From assembly GCA_963706785.1 (NCBI GenBank), contig CAVPNJ010000007.1, positions 24,482 through 88,481 on the forward strand: a DNA stretch of 64,000 bases, read 5' to 3'. Both the position numbers and the translations under genes were made by a program. Below are positions 1 to 8,918 of the stretch, piece after piece; the stretch's first letter is position 1, and each line of letters starts with the position of its first letter. The DNA is from Pollutimonas sp963706785 (lineage in GTDB: Bacteria > Pseudomonadota > Gammaproteobacteria > Burkholderiales > Burkholderiaceae_B). The notes under the pieces are model-generated. The model was not told the DNA's origin. It saw only the letters and a list, made by a program, of their open reading frames with translations, and did no database searches.

Positions 1-229
1 TCTGCGAAATCGGCTTATCGGGGAAGATACGGATCCAGATACGGCCACCACGTTTGATGTGGCGGTTGATCGCGCGACGAGCAGATTCGATTTGACGTGC
101 AGTCAGACGGCCACGATCAATGGACTTCAGACCGAAATCGCCAAATGAGACTTCTGCACCGCGAGTAGCCAGGCCCGTATTGCGGCCTTTGTGCTCTTTG
201 CGGTATTTTCTGCGTGACGGTTGCAGCAT
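1..229 (-). CDS. rplP: Ribosomal protein L16, 3' part outside the window
   Basis: The N-terminal 76 or so residues of the large-subunit protein uL16 are visible; the remainder lies beyond the window edge. The start MLQPSRRKYRKEHKGRN and the run of basic residues that contacts 23S rRNA near the A-site and peptidyl-transferase centre are characteristic of the family. The ATG at 227-229 lies 3 nt after the rpsC stop, the tight spacing expected in the S10 operon. It is too short for the usual ORF cutoffs but is certain from sequence. Confidence 0.95.
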   Translation of the reverse strand, partial: MLQPSRRKYRKEHKGRNTGLATRGAEVSFGDFGLKSIDRGRLTARQIESARRAINRHIKRGGRIWIRIFPDKPISQ

Positions 230-232
230 GGT

Positions 233-1021
233 TTATTCTCCTTCAGGCGCCGGCGCGGCGTCTGGCTTGCGAGGGCCGCGACCACGACCAGCACCAGCGG
301 GACGACGGCTGTCAGGACGGTCGCCACGAGGCGCACGACGCGGACGACGCTCTTCATCACGGGGAGCTGCGGTCTCGGGAGGCATTTCGCCATTAGGCAA
401 CATGTCGCCCTTGTAGACCCAAACTTTGATACCGATGATGCCGTAAGTTGTTTGGGCTTCGGCAGTGCCGTAATCGATGTTGGCGCGCAGCGTGTGCAGT
501 GGCACACGGCCTTCGCGATACCATTCGGTACGGGCAATTTCGATACCATTCAAACGACCTGCGCTCATGATCTTGATACCCTGAGCACCTAGACGCATGG
601 CGTTCTGCATGGCGCGTTTCATGGCGCGGCGGAACATAATGCGTTTTTCGAGCTGCTGGGCAATCGAGTCAGCCACGAGCTGAGCATCGGTTTCAGGCTT
701 GCGAATTTCTTCGATATTGACGTGCACAGGCACGCCCATCAAGCGTTGCAAATCGGCCTTGAGGTTTTCGATGTCTTCGCCGCGCTTGCCGATGACCACG
801 CCCGGACGTGCCGAGTAAATGGTAATACGGGCATTCTTGGCAGGACGCTCGATAATCACGCGACCAACAGAGGCGCTTTTCAGTTTTTTCTTCAGATATT
901 CGCGTACACGAATGTCTTCGGCGAGCATACCGCCAAAGGCCTTATCGTCGGCGTACCAGCGCGAAGTCCAGTTGCGATTAACCGCGAGGCGGAACCCAAT
1001 CGGGTGTATTTTCTGTCCCAT
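233..1021 (-). CDS. rpsC: Ribosomal protein S3
   Basis: uS3 of the 30S subunit, 262 residues. It begins MGQKIHPIGFRLAV, followed by the KH type 2 RNA-binding domain (GKRGEDIENLK at about residue 80) and the S3 C-terminal domain ending near residue 210. The last 50 residues are an Arg/Pro/Gly/Ala-rich tail, longer than the 233-residue E. coli protein but usual in Bordetella-like betaproteobacteria. S3 helps form the mRNA entry channel. It lies in the S10 operon between rplV (upstream) and rplP (downstream). Confidence 0.97.
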   Translation of the reverse strand: MGQKIHPIGFRLAVNRNWTSRWYADDKAFGGMLAEDIRVREYLKKKLKSASVGRVIIERPAKNARITIYSARPGVVIGKRGEDIENLKADLQRLMGVPVHVNIEEIRKPETDAQLVADSIAQQLEKRIMFRRAMKRAMQNAMRLGAQGIKIMSAGRLNGIEIARTEWYREGRVPLHTLRANIDYGTAEAQTTYGIIGIKVWVYKGDMLPNGEMPPETAAPRDEERRPRRAPRGDRPDSRRPAGAGRGRGPRKPDAAPAPEGE

Positions 1022-1030
1022 TGTGACTCC

Positions 1031-1360
1031 TTAGGCGCCGACTTTGACCACAATGTGGCAAGTCTGCTTCTCGATGCGGTTACCGCGGCCTTTTGCACGC
1101 GCGGAGAAACGCTTCATCGATTGAGCCTTGTCAACATACACTGTAGTGACTTTAAGTTCATCGATATCGGCGCCGTCGTTGTGCTCGGCGTTAGCGATCG
1201 CGGACTCAAGAGCTTTCTTGAGTAGACCCGCGGCCTTCTTGGGTGTGAAAGTCAGAATATTCAGCGCCTGAGCAACCGACTTGCCACGGATCAGATCCGC
1301 AACAATACGAGTTTTCTGGGCCGAGATATGGACTCCACGGATAATAGCTGTAGTTTCCAT
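1031..1360 (-). CDS. rplV: Ribosomal protein L22
   Basis: uL22, 109 residues, begins METTAIIRGVHISAQK. Its C-terminal beta-hairpin lines the polypeptide exit tunnel (residues about 80-100, MKRFSARAKGRGNRI). I chose the ATG at 1358-1360 over an in-frame GTG one codon earlier because the Shine-Dalgarno GAGG lies 6 nt before the ATG. That ribosome-binding site sits at the end of rpsS, whose stop is at 1364-1366, so the two genes are probably translationally coupled. Confidence 0.96.
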   Translation of the reverse strand: METTAIIRGVHISAQKTRIVADLIRGKSVAQALNILTFTPKKAAGLLKKALESAIANAEHNDGADIDELKVTTVYVDKAQSMKRFSARAKGRGNRIEKQTCHIVVKVGA

Positions 1361-1363
1361 CAC

Positions 1364-1639
1364 TTACCTCTTGGACTTTTTGTCCGCAGCATGGCCCTTG
1401 AACGTACGGGTCAGTGCGAACTCGCCGAGCTTATGACCGACCATGTTCTCGTTTACATACACGGGAACGTGCTGGCGGCCATTGTGCACAGCAATCGTCA
1501 GCCCAATGAACTCGGGCAGGATGGTGGAACGGCGCGACCAGGTTTTGATCGGCTTTTTGTCTTTGCCTTCCACGGCGGCATCGATCTTTTTGATCAGATG
1601 CGCGTCGACGAATGGGCCTTTTTTGATCGAACGTGACAT
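1364..1639 (-). CDS. rpsS: Ribosomal protein S19
   Basis: uS19, 91 residues, starting MSRSIKKGPFVDAHL, the invariant family N-terminus. It carries the conserved VGHKLGEFALTRTFKGHAADKK segment near the C-terminus. S19 sits in the 30S head with S13 and contacts the A-site finger. It has the standard length and standard operon position between rplB and rplV. Confidence 0.97.
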   Translation of the reverse strand: MSRSIKKGPFVDAHLIKKIDAAVEGKDKKPIKTWSRRSTILPEFIGLTIAVHNGRQHVPVYVNENMVGHKLGEFALTRTFKGHAADKKSKR

Positions 1640-1651
1640 GTTGTTCGCCCC

Positions 1652-2479
1652 TTACTTACGCTTGCGGCGCGAGACAATCATATTGTCCGTGCGCTTGTTA
1701 CGACGGGTTCTGAAGCCCTTGGCCGGAGTACCCCATGGGGAAACCGGTTCGCGACCTTCACCAGTACGTCCTTCACCACCACCGTGCGGGTGATCGACCG
1801 GGTTCATGGCAACACCACGAACTGTAGGACGTACACCACGCCAGCGCATGGCACCGGCCTTGCCGATTTGACGCAAGCTGTGTTCTTCGTTTCCGACTTC
1901 ACCAATGGTTGCACGGCAGTCGATATGGACACGGCGGACTTCGCCAGAGCGCAAGCGCACCTGAGCATAAGTACCTTCACGAGCCAATAGGACGGCTGAA
2001 GCACCGGCGGAGCGAGCCATTTGTGCACCCTTGCCCGGAAGCATTTCGATGCAGTGAATGGTGGAACCAATTGGTATGTTGCGGATGGGCAGCGTGTTGC
2101 CGGAGCGGATGGGTGCATCCAGACCTGACAACAAGGTTGCGCCTACTTCCAGACCACGAGGAGCGATGATGTAGCGGCGCTCGCCGTCTGCGTAGCACAA
2201 CAATGCAATGTGCGCAGTGCGGTTTGGATCGTATTCCAGGCGTTCAACTTTTGCAGGAATGCCATCTTTGTTGCGACGGAAGTCGACAAGACGGTAATGC
2301 TGCTTGTGGCCACCGCCACGATGGCGCACAGTAATGTGGCCATTGTTGTTACGGCCCGAACCGCGTGTTTGTTTTTCGAGCAGAGCTTCGAAGGGGGCGC
2401 CTTTGTGCAGATTAGGTGTTGTCACCTTGATCATGCCGCGGCGACCGGGCGAAGTCGGCTTGACTTTTACGAGTGCCAT
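1652..2479 (-). CDS. rplB: Ribosomal protein L2
   Basis: uL2, 275 residues, a core protein of the 50S subunit needed for subunit association and peptidyl-transferase activity. It shows the OB-like N-terminal domain and the conserved C-terminal GVAMNPVDHPHGGGEG stretch carrying the essential histidine. The start MALVKVKPTSPGRR at 2479 abuts the rplW stop at 2480. The sequence is intact. Confidence 0.97.
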   Translation of the reverse strand: MALVKVKPTSPGRRGMIKVTTPNLHKGAPFEALLEKQTRGSGRNNNGHITVRHRGGGHKQHYRLVDFRRNKDGIPAKVERLEYDPNRTAHIALLCYADGERRYIIAPRGLEVGATLLSGLDAPIRSGNTLPIRNIPIGSTIHCIEMLPGKGAQMARSAGASAVLLAREGTYAQVRLRSGEVRRVHIDCRATIGEVGNEEHSLRQIGKAGAMRWRGVRPTVRGVAMNPVDHPHGGGEGRTGEGREPVSPWGTPAKGFRTRRNKRTDNMIVSRRKRK

Positions 2480-2776
2480 TTAATTCACCTCCGTAAAGTC
2501 GAGTTCCTGACCGTCTTTGAGCGAAACATATGCTTTGCGTTCGTTACGGCGGCGACCCATGAAACGGCCAAAGCGCTTTTCTTTGCCCTTGCGATTCAAT
2601 ACCTGCACCGATTCAACTTCCACCTTGAACAAGAGTTCAACGGCAGCCTTGATTTCGGGCTTGGTAGCATCGGCAGCGACGCGGAAAGCGATTTGCTGAT
2701 TTTTTTCGGCAACAAACGTGGCTTTTTCAGTCACGATAGGAGCCAGGATTATTTGCAATAAGCGTTCGGCGTTCAT
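2480..2776 (-). CDS. rplW: Ribosomal protein L23
   Basis: uL23, 98 residues. It sits at the polypeptide tunnel exit and is the docking site for trigger factor and SRP. Typical motifs are APIVTEKATFVAE near residue 12 and the basic segment GKEKRFGRFMGRR around residue 62. The ATG overlaps the rplD stop by 4 nt (ATGA), indicating translational coupling. Confidence 0.96.
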   Translation of the reverse strand: MNAERLLQIILAPIVTEKATFVAEKNQQIAFRVAADATKPEIKAAVELLFKVEVESVQVLNRKGKEKRFGRFMGRRRNERKAYVSLKDGQELDFTEVN

Positions 2777-3393
2777 CCCAACATCTCCTCGAGTTGAGCG
2801 ACTGCCGTCTTCGTGATTACCACTTTCTTGTAGTGAATCAAGGACAGCGGATCGGCATAACGCGGTTCAACCACGGCAACGTGCGGAAGATTGCGAGTTG
2901 CGAGGTAAAGATTTTCGTCGAGCAGATCGGTAATGATCAAAACCGATTCCAGGCCCATGCTCTTGAGTTTGTCAGCTGCCAATTTTGTTTTGGGAGCGTC
3001 AAGAACGAAAGTATCGACGATAGAAATGCGATCTTCACGTGCCAACTGGGAAAGGATCGCACGAATACCGGCGCGATACATTTTCTTGTTAACTTTTTGC
3101 GTGAAGTTTTCGTCAGGCGAATTCGGGAACGCACGACCACCTCCACGCCAGATAGGCGAGGATGTCATACCGGAACGAGCGCGGCCGGTACCTTTTTGAC
3201 GCCATGGCTTTTTGGTGCTGTGACGGACAGTATCGCGGCCTTTCTGCGCACGATTGCCGCTACGAGCATTAGCCTGGAAAGCCACAACGATTTGGTGCAC
3301 AAGCGCTTCGTTGAAGTCGCGACCGAAAATTGTGTCGGGAGCGGCAAACGTGGACGTTGATTGACCTTGGTCATTAAGGAGCTTGATATCCAT
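2773..3393 (-). CDS. rplD: Ribosomal protein L4
   Basis: uL4, 206 residues. The extended loop that reaches into the exit tunnel is visible (KPWRQKGTGRARSGMTSSPIW-like region, residues 63-85). In E. coli, L4 also represses its own operon by binding the mRNA leader upstream of rpsJ. Here the S10-type operon is interrupted between rpsJ and rplC, so any such feedback would have to act on the new leader upstream of rplC (inference). Confidence 0.96.
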   Translation of the reverse strand: MDIKLLNDQGQSTSTFAAPDTIFGRDFNEALVHQIVVAFQANARSGNRAQKGRDTVRHSTKKPWRQKGTGRARSGMTSSPIWRGGGRAFPNSPDENFTQKVNKKMYRAGIRAILSQLAREDRISIVDTFVLDAPKTKLAADKLKSMGLESVLIITDLLDENLYLATRNLPHVAVVEPRYADPLSLIHYKKVVITKTAVAQLEEMLG

Positions 3394-3395
3394 GA

Positions 3396-4085
3396 TTAGG
3401 CTCCTTTTTTGGCCGACATCTTGATGGCGGGACGGACGATAACGTTGGCGTTCTTGTGGCCGGGGACTGCGCCCTTGACCAGCAACAAACCACGTTCCGC
3501 GTCGACGCGAACGATGTCTAGATTTTGGGTGGTACGAGTAACATCGCCAAGGTGGCCCGACATTTTTTTGCCTGGGAACACACGACCTGGATCTTGTGCT
3601 TGACCAATAGAACCCGGAACGCGGTGCGAACGCGAGTTACCGTGCGAGTTACGCTGCGCGGTGAAGTTGTGGCGCTTGATGGTACCGGCAAAGCCTTTAC
3701 CAATCGTGGTGCCTGTAACGTCCACTTTCTGACCTGCTTCGAATAGGCTTTCGACGGCCACGACAGAGCCTGCTGTAAATTCAGCAGCCTTGGCGGGATC
3801 GAGGCGGAATTCTTTAAGGATGCTACCGGCTTCAGCGCCGGCTTTGGCGTAATGCCCTGCCTGTGGCTTGGTCACACGCGAGGCGCGACGGGTGCCATAA
3901 GCAACTTGCACTGCAGCATACCCATCGATTTCTGGTGACTTGACTTGGGTTACGCGGTTGTTCGACACGTCCAGTACTGTTACCGGGATGGACTCGCCTT
4001 CCTCGGTGAAAATACGGGTCATGCCAACTTTGCGCCCAACCAGTCCCAGCCGATAGGCGGCAGGCGTAGGTGTCGAGTTCGACAT
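3396..4085 (-). CDS. rplC: Ribosomal protein L3
   Basis: uL3, 229 residues, with the family signatures GLVGRKVGMTRIF (N-terminus) and RNSHGNSRSHRVPGSIG (about residues 145-165), the glutamine/asparagine loop region near the peptidyl-transferase centre. The ATG at 4083-4085 is chosen because GGAG lies 7 nt upstream. A longer reading frame reaching 4184 has no support. It is first gene of the downstream half of the S10 operon; its usual upstream partner rpsJ lies 3.2 kb away across a transporter. Confidence 0.95.
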   Translation of the reverse strand: MSNSTPTPAAYRLGLVGRKVGMTRIFTEEGESIPVTVLDVSNNRVTQVKSPEIDGYAAVQVAYGTRRASRVTKPQAGHYAKAGAEAGSILKEFRLDPAKAAEFTAGSVVAVESLFEAGQKVDVTGTTIGKGFAGTIKRHNFTAQRNSHGNSRSHRVPGSIGQAQDPGRVFPGKKMSGHLGDVTRTTQNLDIVRVDAERGLLLVKGAVPGHKNANVIVRPAIKMSAKKGA

Positions 4086-4228
4086 CGTTTTCTCCATTCC
4101 CGACTGCGATTGGTCGGGGCTAATTACAGTACGCGAAAAACTACCGCATACACGATTTCTAAGCCTTACCGGCTTTTTTTTCAATAAGGCTTATCAAAAC
4201 TGACCAAATATTTTTGGCCAAGCGTAGT
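4086..4228 (-). promoter_or_regulatory. Structured 5' leader of the rplC-rplP transcript
   Basis: Read on the minus strand, three inverted repeats lie in this leader: arms at 4202-4208/4213-4219 (7 bp including one G-U), AAGCCTTA at 4161-4168 pairing with 4185-4192 around an A-rich loop, and CCCGAC at 4099-4104 pairing with 4113-4118 immediately before the rplC ribosome-binding site. The last could mask or expose the start region. None is followed by a convincing U run, so I read this as a leader rather than a terminator. A regulatory role (for example L4 or L3 feedback) is inference. Confidence 0.4.
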
Positions 4229-4258
4229 ACTTTAGCATGTCGGACGCATAGCACGCAA
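4229..4258 (-). promoter_or_regulatory. Candidate sigma-70 promoter for rplC operon
   Basis: Minus-strand TTGCGT (-35, 4253-4258) and TAAAGT (-10, 4229-4234) with an 18-bp spacer. The matches are 3/6 and 4/6, so this is only moderate. Its position is sensible, because the ribosomal genes downstream have been separated from rpsJ and need their own promoter. Confidence 0.35.
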
Positions 4259-4351
4259 GTTAGGAATGGGTATATACCCTGAAATAGATCAGCTATCGCT
4301 CGAAAATCACAATTGCCGGTCAGCGGGACCAAATAGCCGCGTACTTTCCCG

Positions 4352-5197
4352 TTATATTGCTGCGCTTGGCGTGTTGCCAGGGCCACGCTCCCCCCGCACC
4401 AGGAAACGCCTGACGTACTCATTGATTGGACAATTCTTAATCTCGTCCGGGGTGCCGGCCTGCTCTACTTTGCCATCACGCAAAATAACGATATGTTGAC
4501 CCAAGCGCAAGGCCTCGTCGATGTCGTGGGTGATAAATACAATCGTCTTCTGCAACCGCTGCTGCAAGGCCAGAAGCTGGTCTTGCATGTCGAGACGAAT
4601 CAATGGGTCAAGCGCCGAGAAAGCCTCATCCATTAACAGGACCTCAGCATCGATGGCCAAAGCCCGGGCCAGACCCACCCGCTGTTGCATTCCCCCAGAC
4701 AACTCATCGGGATAGTTAGATGCATACTCGGACAGGCCGACTCTTTCCAGCCATTGTTCTGCGGTCTGTCTGGCCTGCGAACGGGCCTCGCCACGGACAT
4801 CAAGACCAAATGCGACATTATCAATAACATTCAGGTGCGGCAACAGCCCGAAACTTTGAAACACCATACTAATGTGGTGGCGCCGTAGTTCGCGCAATTC
4901 CGGTAAGCTAAGTTCCAGAATGTTCTTGCCGTTAAATAGAATTTCGCCGGAGGAAGGGTCAATCAGGCGGTTCAGGTGTCGCACCAGTGTGGATTTACCC
5001 GAGCCTGACAAGCCCATGATGCACGAAATCTTGCCACTGGGAATACTGGCGCTTACTCCCGCGAGCCCTACATTGCACCGCGTTTGCGCCTGTACCTGCG
5101 CCCGGTCGACACCCTGCTTTAGCAACTTGGTTGCCATCGCCTCTTGCTTTCCGAAAACCTTATAGACGTCTCGTATCTCGATTTTAGGGTCAGGCAT
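4352..5197 (-). CDS. ABC transporter ATPase, ProV/OpuAA type (glycine betaine/proline/choline)
   Basis: An ATPase of about 281 residues that powers a quaternary-amine or proline importer. Visible motifs are Walker A GLSGSGKST (about residue 64), Q-loop MVFQSFGLLPH, signature LSGGMQQR, Walker B VLLMDEAFSALD and H-loop FITHD. The pre-Walker region KVFGKQ...GVSASIPSGKISCIMG matches the ProV/OpuAA subfamily. It ends just after the ATPase core, without the C-terminal CBS pair that E. coli ProV uses for osmosensing. ATG at 5195-5197 is preferred over TTG at 5198 because GAGGA lies correctly before it. It overlaps the upstream permease gene by 8 nt. The exact substrate cannot be read from sequence. 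Confidence 0.88.
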   Translation of the reverse strand: MPDPKIEIRDVYKVFGKQEAMATKLLKQGVDRAQVQAQTRCNVGLAGVSASIPSGKISCIMGLSGSGKSTLVRHLNRLIDPSSGEILFNGKNILELSLPELRELRRHHISMVFQSFGLLPHLNVIDNVAFGLDVRGEARSQARQTAEQWLERVGLSEYASNYPDELSGGMQQRVGLARALAIDAEVLLMDEAFSALDPLIRLDMQDQLLALQQRLQKTIVFITHDIDEALRLGQHIVILRDGKVEQAGTPDEIKNCPINEYVRRFLVRGERGPGNTPSAAI

Positions 5198-7109
5198 CAA
5201 GATTCCTCGCGGAGGGTCCAGTATGAATTTTGCGTCGTGGCCGTCCGTAGGCCTGGGTAATGCGATCCATCACAATGGCCAAGATCACAATTGCCAAGCC
5301 TGCCTGCAGGCCGCGCCCAACATCCAGTGTCTGAATGCCGGCAAGAACGTCCTCGCCCAGACCGCGCGCGCCGATCATTGAAGCGACGACGACCATGCCC
5401 AAGGCCATCATGGTTGTCTGGTTAATTCCCGCCATAATGCTGGGCCGGGCTAAGGGCATGGTTACCTTAGTCAGCATCTGCCAACGCGTCACGCCAAATG
5501 CCTGTGCCGCTTCGGTCACGTTTGGGTCAACCTGGCGCAAGCCCAGGATAGTCAGGCGGATAAGCGGCGGTACGGCGTAGATGACGGTTGCGAAAAGTGC
5601 AGGTACTTTCCCTAGACCAAACAACATAAGAACCGGTATCAGGTACACGAAACTGGGGAGCGTTTGCATCACGTCCAGTACCGGTATCAACAAGCGCCTT
5701 AGAAAACGGATACGGGCCGCGATAATTCCCATGGGTATACCGATAAGTACGGAAATCGCAGTGGACACCAACACCAGCGAGAAAGTCTGGATTAGTTTGT
5801 CCCATAAGCCGACCGCACCAATGATGAAGAGGCCTGAGATATACAGTACAGTCGCCAGAGACTTTCGAGTGGCGTGCCACGAAAGCACGGCAACAAGCGC
5901 CAAGAACAACCATGCCGGAATTTTCTGCATGGCGCGTTCGACCGGAAGCAAGATAGCCGTAAGCATGAAATCGCTGACTTGCCGGAATGCGTCCCCGTAA
6001 TCTTTTACTATTTCCGTTACTTGCCGGTTGATCCAGTCGGCCCCCGACCATTGCGCAAACATCCAATTACTTGCTGGTGCGGCATCGTTAGCTAGCTTGG
6101 CATCGACTTTCGCAATCGCTTCCGCAGGCAACCAGGCGTGCCAAATTTCTGGATGCTCGTTCAGAAATCGAGTGGCGGCGGCGTCTCCGGACAAGCGTTG
6201 TTCCGTCATGATCAATATTATGCCGTTCAGCAAAGCCGGTTGAAATTTCAGGCGGTTGAAGAACTCAATGATGTCGGGATTATTCTGGGCAAATGGCTGC
6301 GATACCGCAACGGCTAGCCTGGCCACAAGGAAGTCTGATGGGCATAGCGTACCTTCGCCGCTTACGATGCTATCCCAACAGGCTTTGTTGAACGGCCCCT
6401 GTTCCAGCTTGTGAAATTTATACTTTGCCATGAGTCCCGCAGGCTGCCAATAATAGAACAGTATGGGCTTGCCTTGGTCATACGCGGAGCTGATCTCCGC
6501 GTCCAGCGCCGCACCTGTGCCGGCACGGAAATTCGTATAGTCTTTTTCCAGCCCGCGTAACGCCAGCAGACGGCTATTGGTTTTCTCGCATACCCAGCCG
6601 CTGGGACAGTTAAGAAAACGACCCTTGTCGGGCTGCTCCGGATCGGTAAACAGGTGCTTGTACTTAGGAAGCTTGTCCCATGAATCGAGATCAGGCGCCG
6701 ATGGCTTAATACCCCGCGCATCGTCACCGTGAACCAGATAGTCAGGCACATACCAACCTTGCTGCGCGCCGCCCTGCAGGGTGTCGCCCACTACGCGCAC
6801 TGCTTGCTGGGCTATTGCCTTCTCGATAATAGGTGAACGCCCTGACCATTGCTCTGCAATGACCTGCAAATCATTCTGCGCCAGGGCCGACTCTACTGCC
6901 GCGGGGGTGCCAGGTACGATTTCGACCCGGCAGTCGTAACCGTCAACCAGCAATTTTCTGATGACGTGGGTTGTGAAAGTCGCGCTTTCCCAAGTCTGGT
7001 CGGCGAGCTTGATGACCTGTCCGCCATTGCATGCAGCCAGCGCGTAGGCGGGAGAGGCTGCGGCCAGGGTAAGTGCCAGAATGCCAAGAAAAACCTTTAG
7101 TTGTTTCAA
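5190..7109 (-). CDS. Fused substrate-binding protein and permease of a ProWX/OpuA-type ABC importer
   Basis: 639 residues in three parts. A Sec signal peptide (1-26, LALTLAAASPAYALA) leads into an OpuAC/ProX-like periplasmic domain (about 27-370, with aromatic motifs ADQTWES and GWYVPDY that could form a cation-pi box for a quaternary amine). After a linker, a ProW-like permease domain (about 395-620) has several membrane segments and the EAA-type loop EAAQAFGVTRWQMLTKVTMPLARPSI. Fusing the binding protein N-terminal to the permease is unusual relative to E. coli ProVWX (separate genes) and Gram-positive OpuABC (binding domain C-terminal). It is co-transcribed with the ATPase downstream. Together they would make a two-gene importer. 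Confidence 0.87.
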   Translation of the reverse strand: MKQLKVFLGILALTLAAASPAYALAACNGGQVIKLADQTWESATFTTHVIRKLLVDGYDCRVEIVPGTPAAVESALAQNDLQVIAEQWSGRSPIIEKAIAQQAVRVVGDTLQGGAQQGWYVPDYLVHGDDARGIKPSAPDLDSWDKLPKYKHLFTDPEQPDKGRFLNCPSGWVCEKTNSRLLALRGLEKDYTNFRAGTGAALDAEISSAYDQGKPILFYYWQPAGLMAKYKFHKLEQGPFNKACWDSIVSGEGTLCPSDFLVARLAVAVSQPFAQNNPDIIEFFNRLKFQPALLNGIILIMTEQRLSGDAAATRFLNEHPEIWHAWLPAEAIAKVDAKLANDAAPASNWMFAQWSGADWINRQVTEIVKDYGDAFRQVSDFMLTAILLPVERAMQKIPAWLFLALVAVLSWHATRKSLATVLYISGLFIIGAVGLWDKLIQTFSLVLVSTAISVLIGIPMGIIAARIRFLRRLLIPVLDVMQTLPSFVYLIPVLMLFGLGKVPALFATVIYAVPPLIRLTILGLRQVDPNVTEAAQAFGVTRWQMLTKVTMPLARPSIMAGINQTTMMALGMVVVASMIGARGLGEDVLAGIQTLDVGRGLQAGLAIVILAIVMDRITQAYGRPRRKIHTGPSARNLDA

Positions 7110-7213
7110 TGGACCGACTCCTGCTTATCTGGCGACTTAGGATTCCAGCTAAGGTTCAGTTCGGCATGCGCACTTCGCATATTCAAACGTAGCAACAATC
7201 CGTATGAAGTCCT

Positions 7214-7245
7214 AAAAAAAAACGCCATGCTGCAAGCATGGCGTC
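7214..7245 (-). terminator. Rho-independent terminator after rpsJ
   Basis: On the minus strand ACGCCATGC (7236-7244) pairs with 7222-7230 in a 9-bp stem and is followed by an uninterrupted run of T (plus-strand A at 7214-7220). It closes the rpsL-rpsG-fusA-tuf-rpsJ transcript, so the transporter genes downstream form a separate unit. Confidence 0.9.
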
Positions 7246-7279
7246 TTTCTCATACTGCGCCATAGGCGCCGCGTACAGC

Positions 7280-7591
7280 TTACTGCAAAGCGATTTCTAC
7301 GTCTACACCTGCGGGCAGGTCAAGGCGCATCAGGGCGTCAACAGTTTTATCCGTTGGGTCCACGATGTCCATAAGACGTTGGTGCGTACGCATTTCGAAT
7401 TGGTCGCGCGATGTCTTGTTGACGTGCGGCGAACGCAGGACGTCGTAGCGGCGAATACGAGTAGGCAGAGGTACTGGACCACGCACTACCGCGCCCGTGC
7501 GCTTGGCTGTCTCAACAATTTCGGCGGCCGATTGATCGATCAGCTTGTAGTCAAACGCTTTTAAACGGATGCGGATTTTTTGGTTTTTCAT
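7280..7591 (-). CDS. rpsJ: Ribosomal protein S10
   Basis: uS10 (NusE), 103 residues, starting MKNQKIRIRLKAFDYKLIDQS. It is part of the 30S head and of the Nus antitermination complex with NusB. It is intact and of standard length. It follows tuf by 60 bp, and a strong terminator follows it, so it is the last gene of the str operon here rather than the first gene of an S10 operon. Confidence 0.97.
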   Translation of the reverse strand: MKNQKIRIRLKAFDYKLIDQSAAEIVETAKRTGAVVRGPVPLPTRIRRYDVLRSPHVNKTSRDQFEMRTHQRLMDIVDPTDKTVDALMRLDLPAGVDVEIALQ

Positions 7592-7651
7592 GGGAATTCC
7601 TAAAGAACGAAGTAGGCAGGGACAACGCCGCCCCTGCCCGCCGTAGCAATT

Positions 7652-8842
<1,191 letters not shown>

Positions 8843-8871
8843 GATTTAATCCATCAATGTTTTCGAGGAAA

Positions 8872-8909
8872 CAAAAAATTTTACCTGCCCACCATACAAG
8901 ATGGGCAGG
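8872..8909 (-). terminator. Terminator-like hairpin between fusA and tuf
   Basis: Minus-strand CCTGCCCA at 8902-8909 pairs with 8884-8891 (8 bp) and is followed by TAAAATTTTTTG. It lies inside the str operon, so it may be a partial terminator or mRNA-processing site that sets tuf levels. This role is inferred. Confidence 0.5.
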
Positions 8910-8918
8910 ACCTATATA

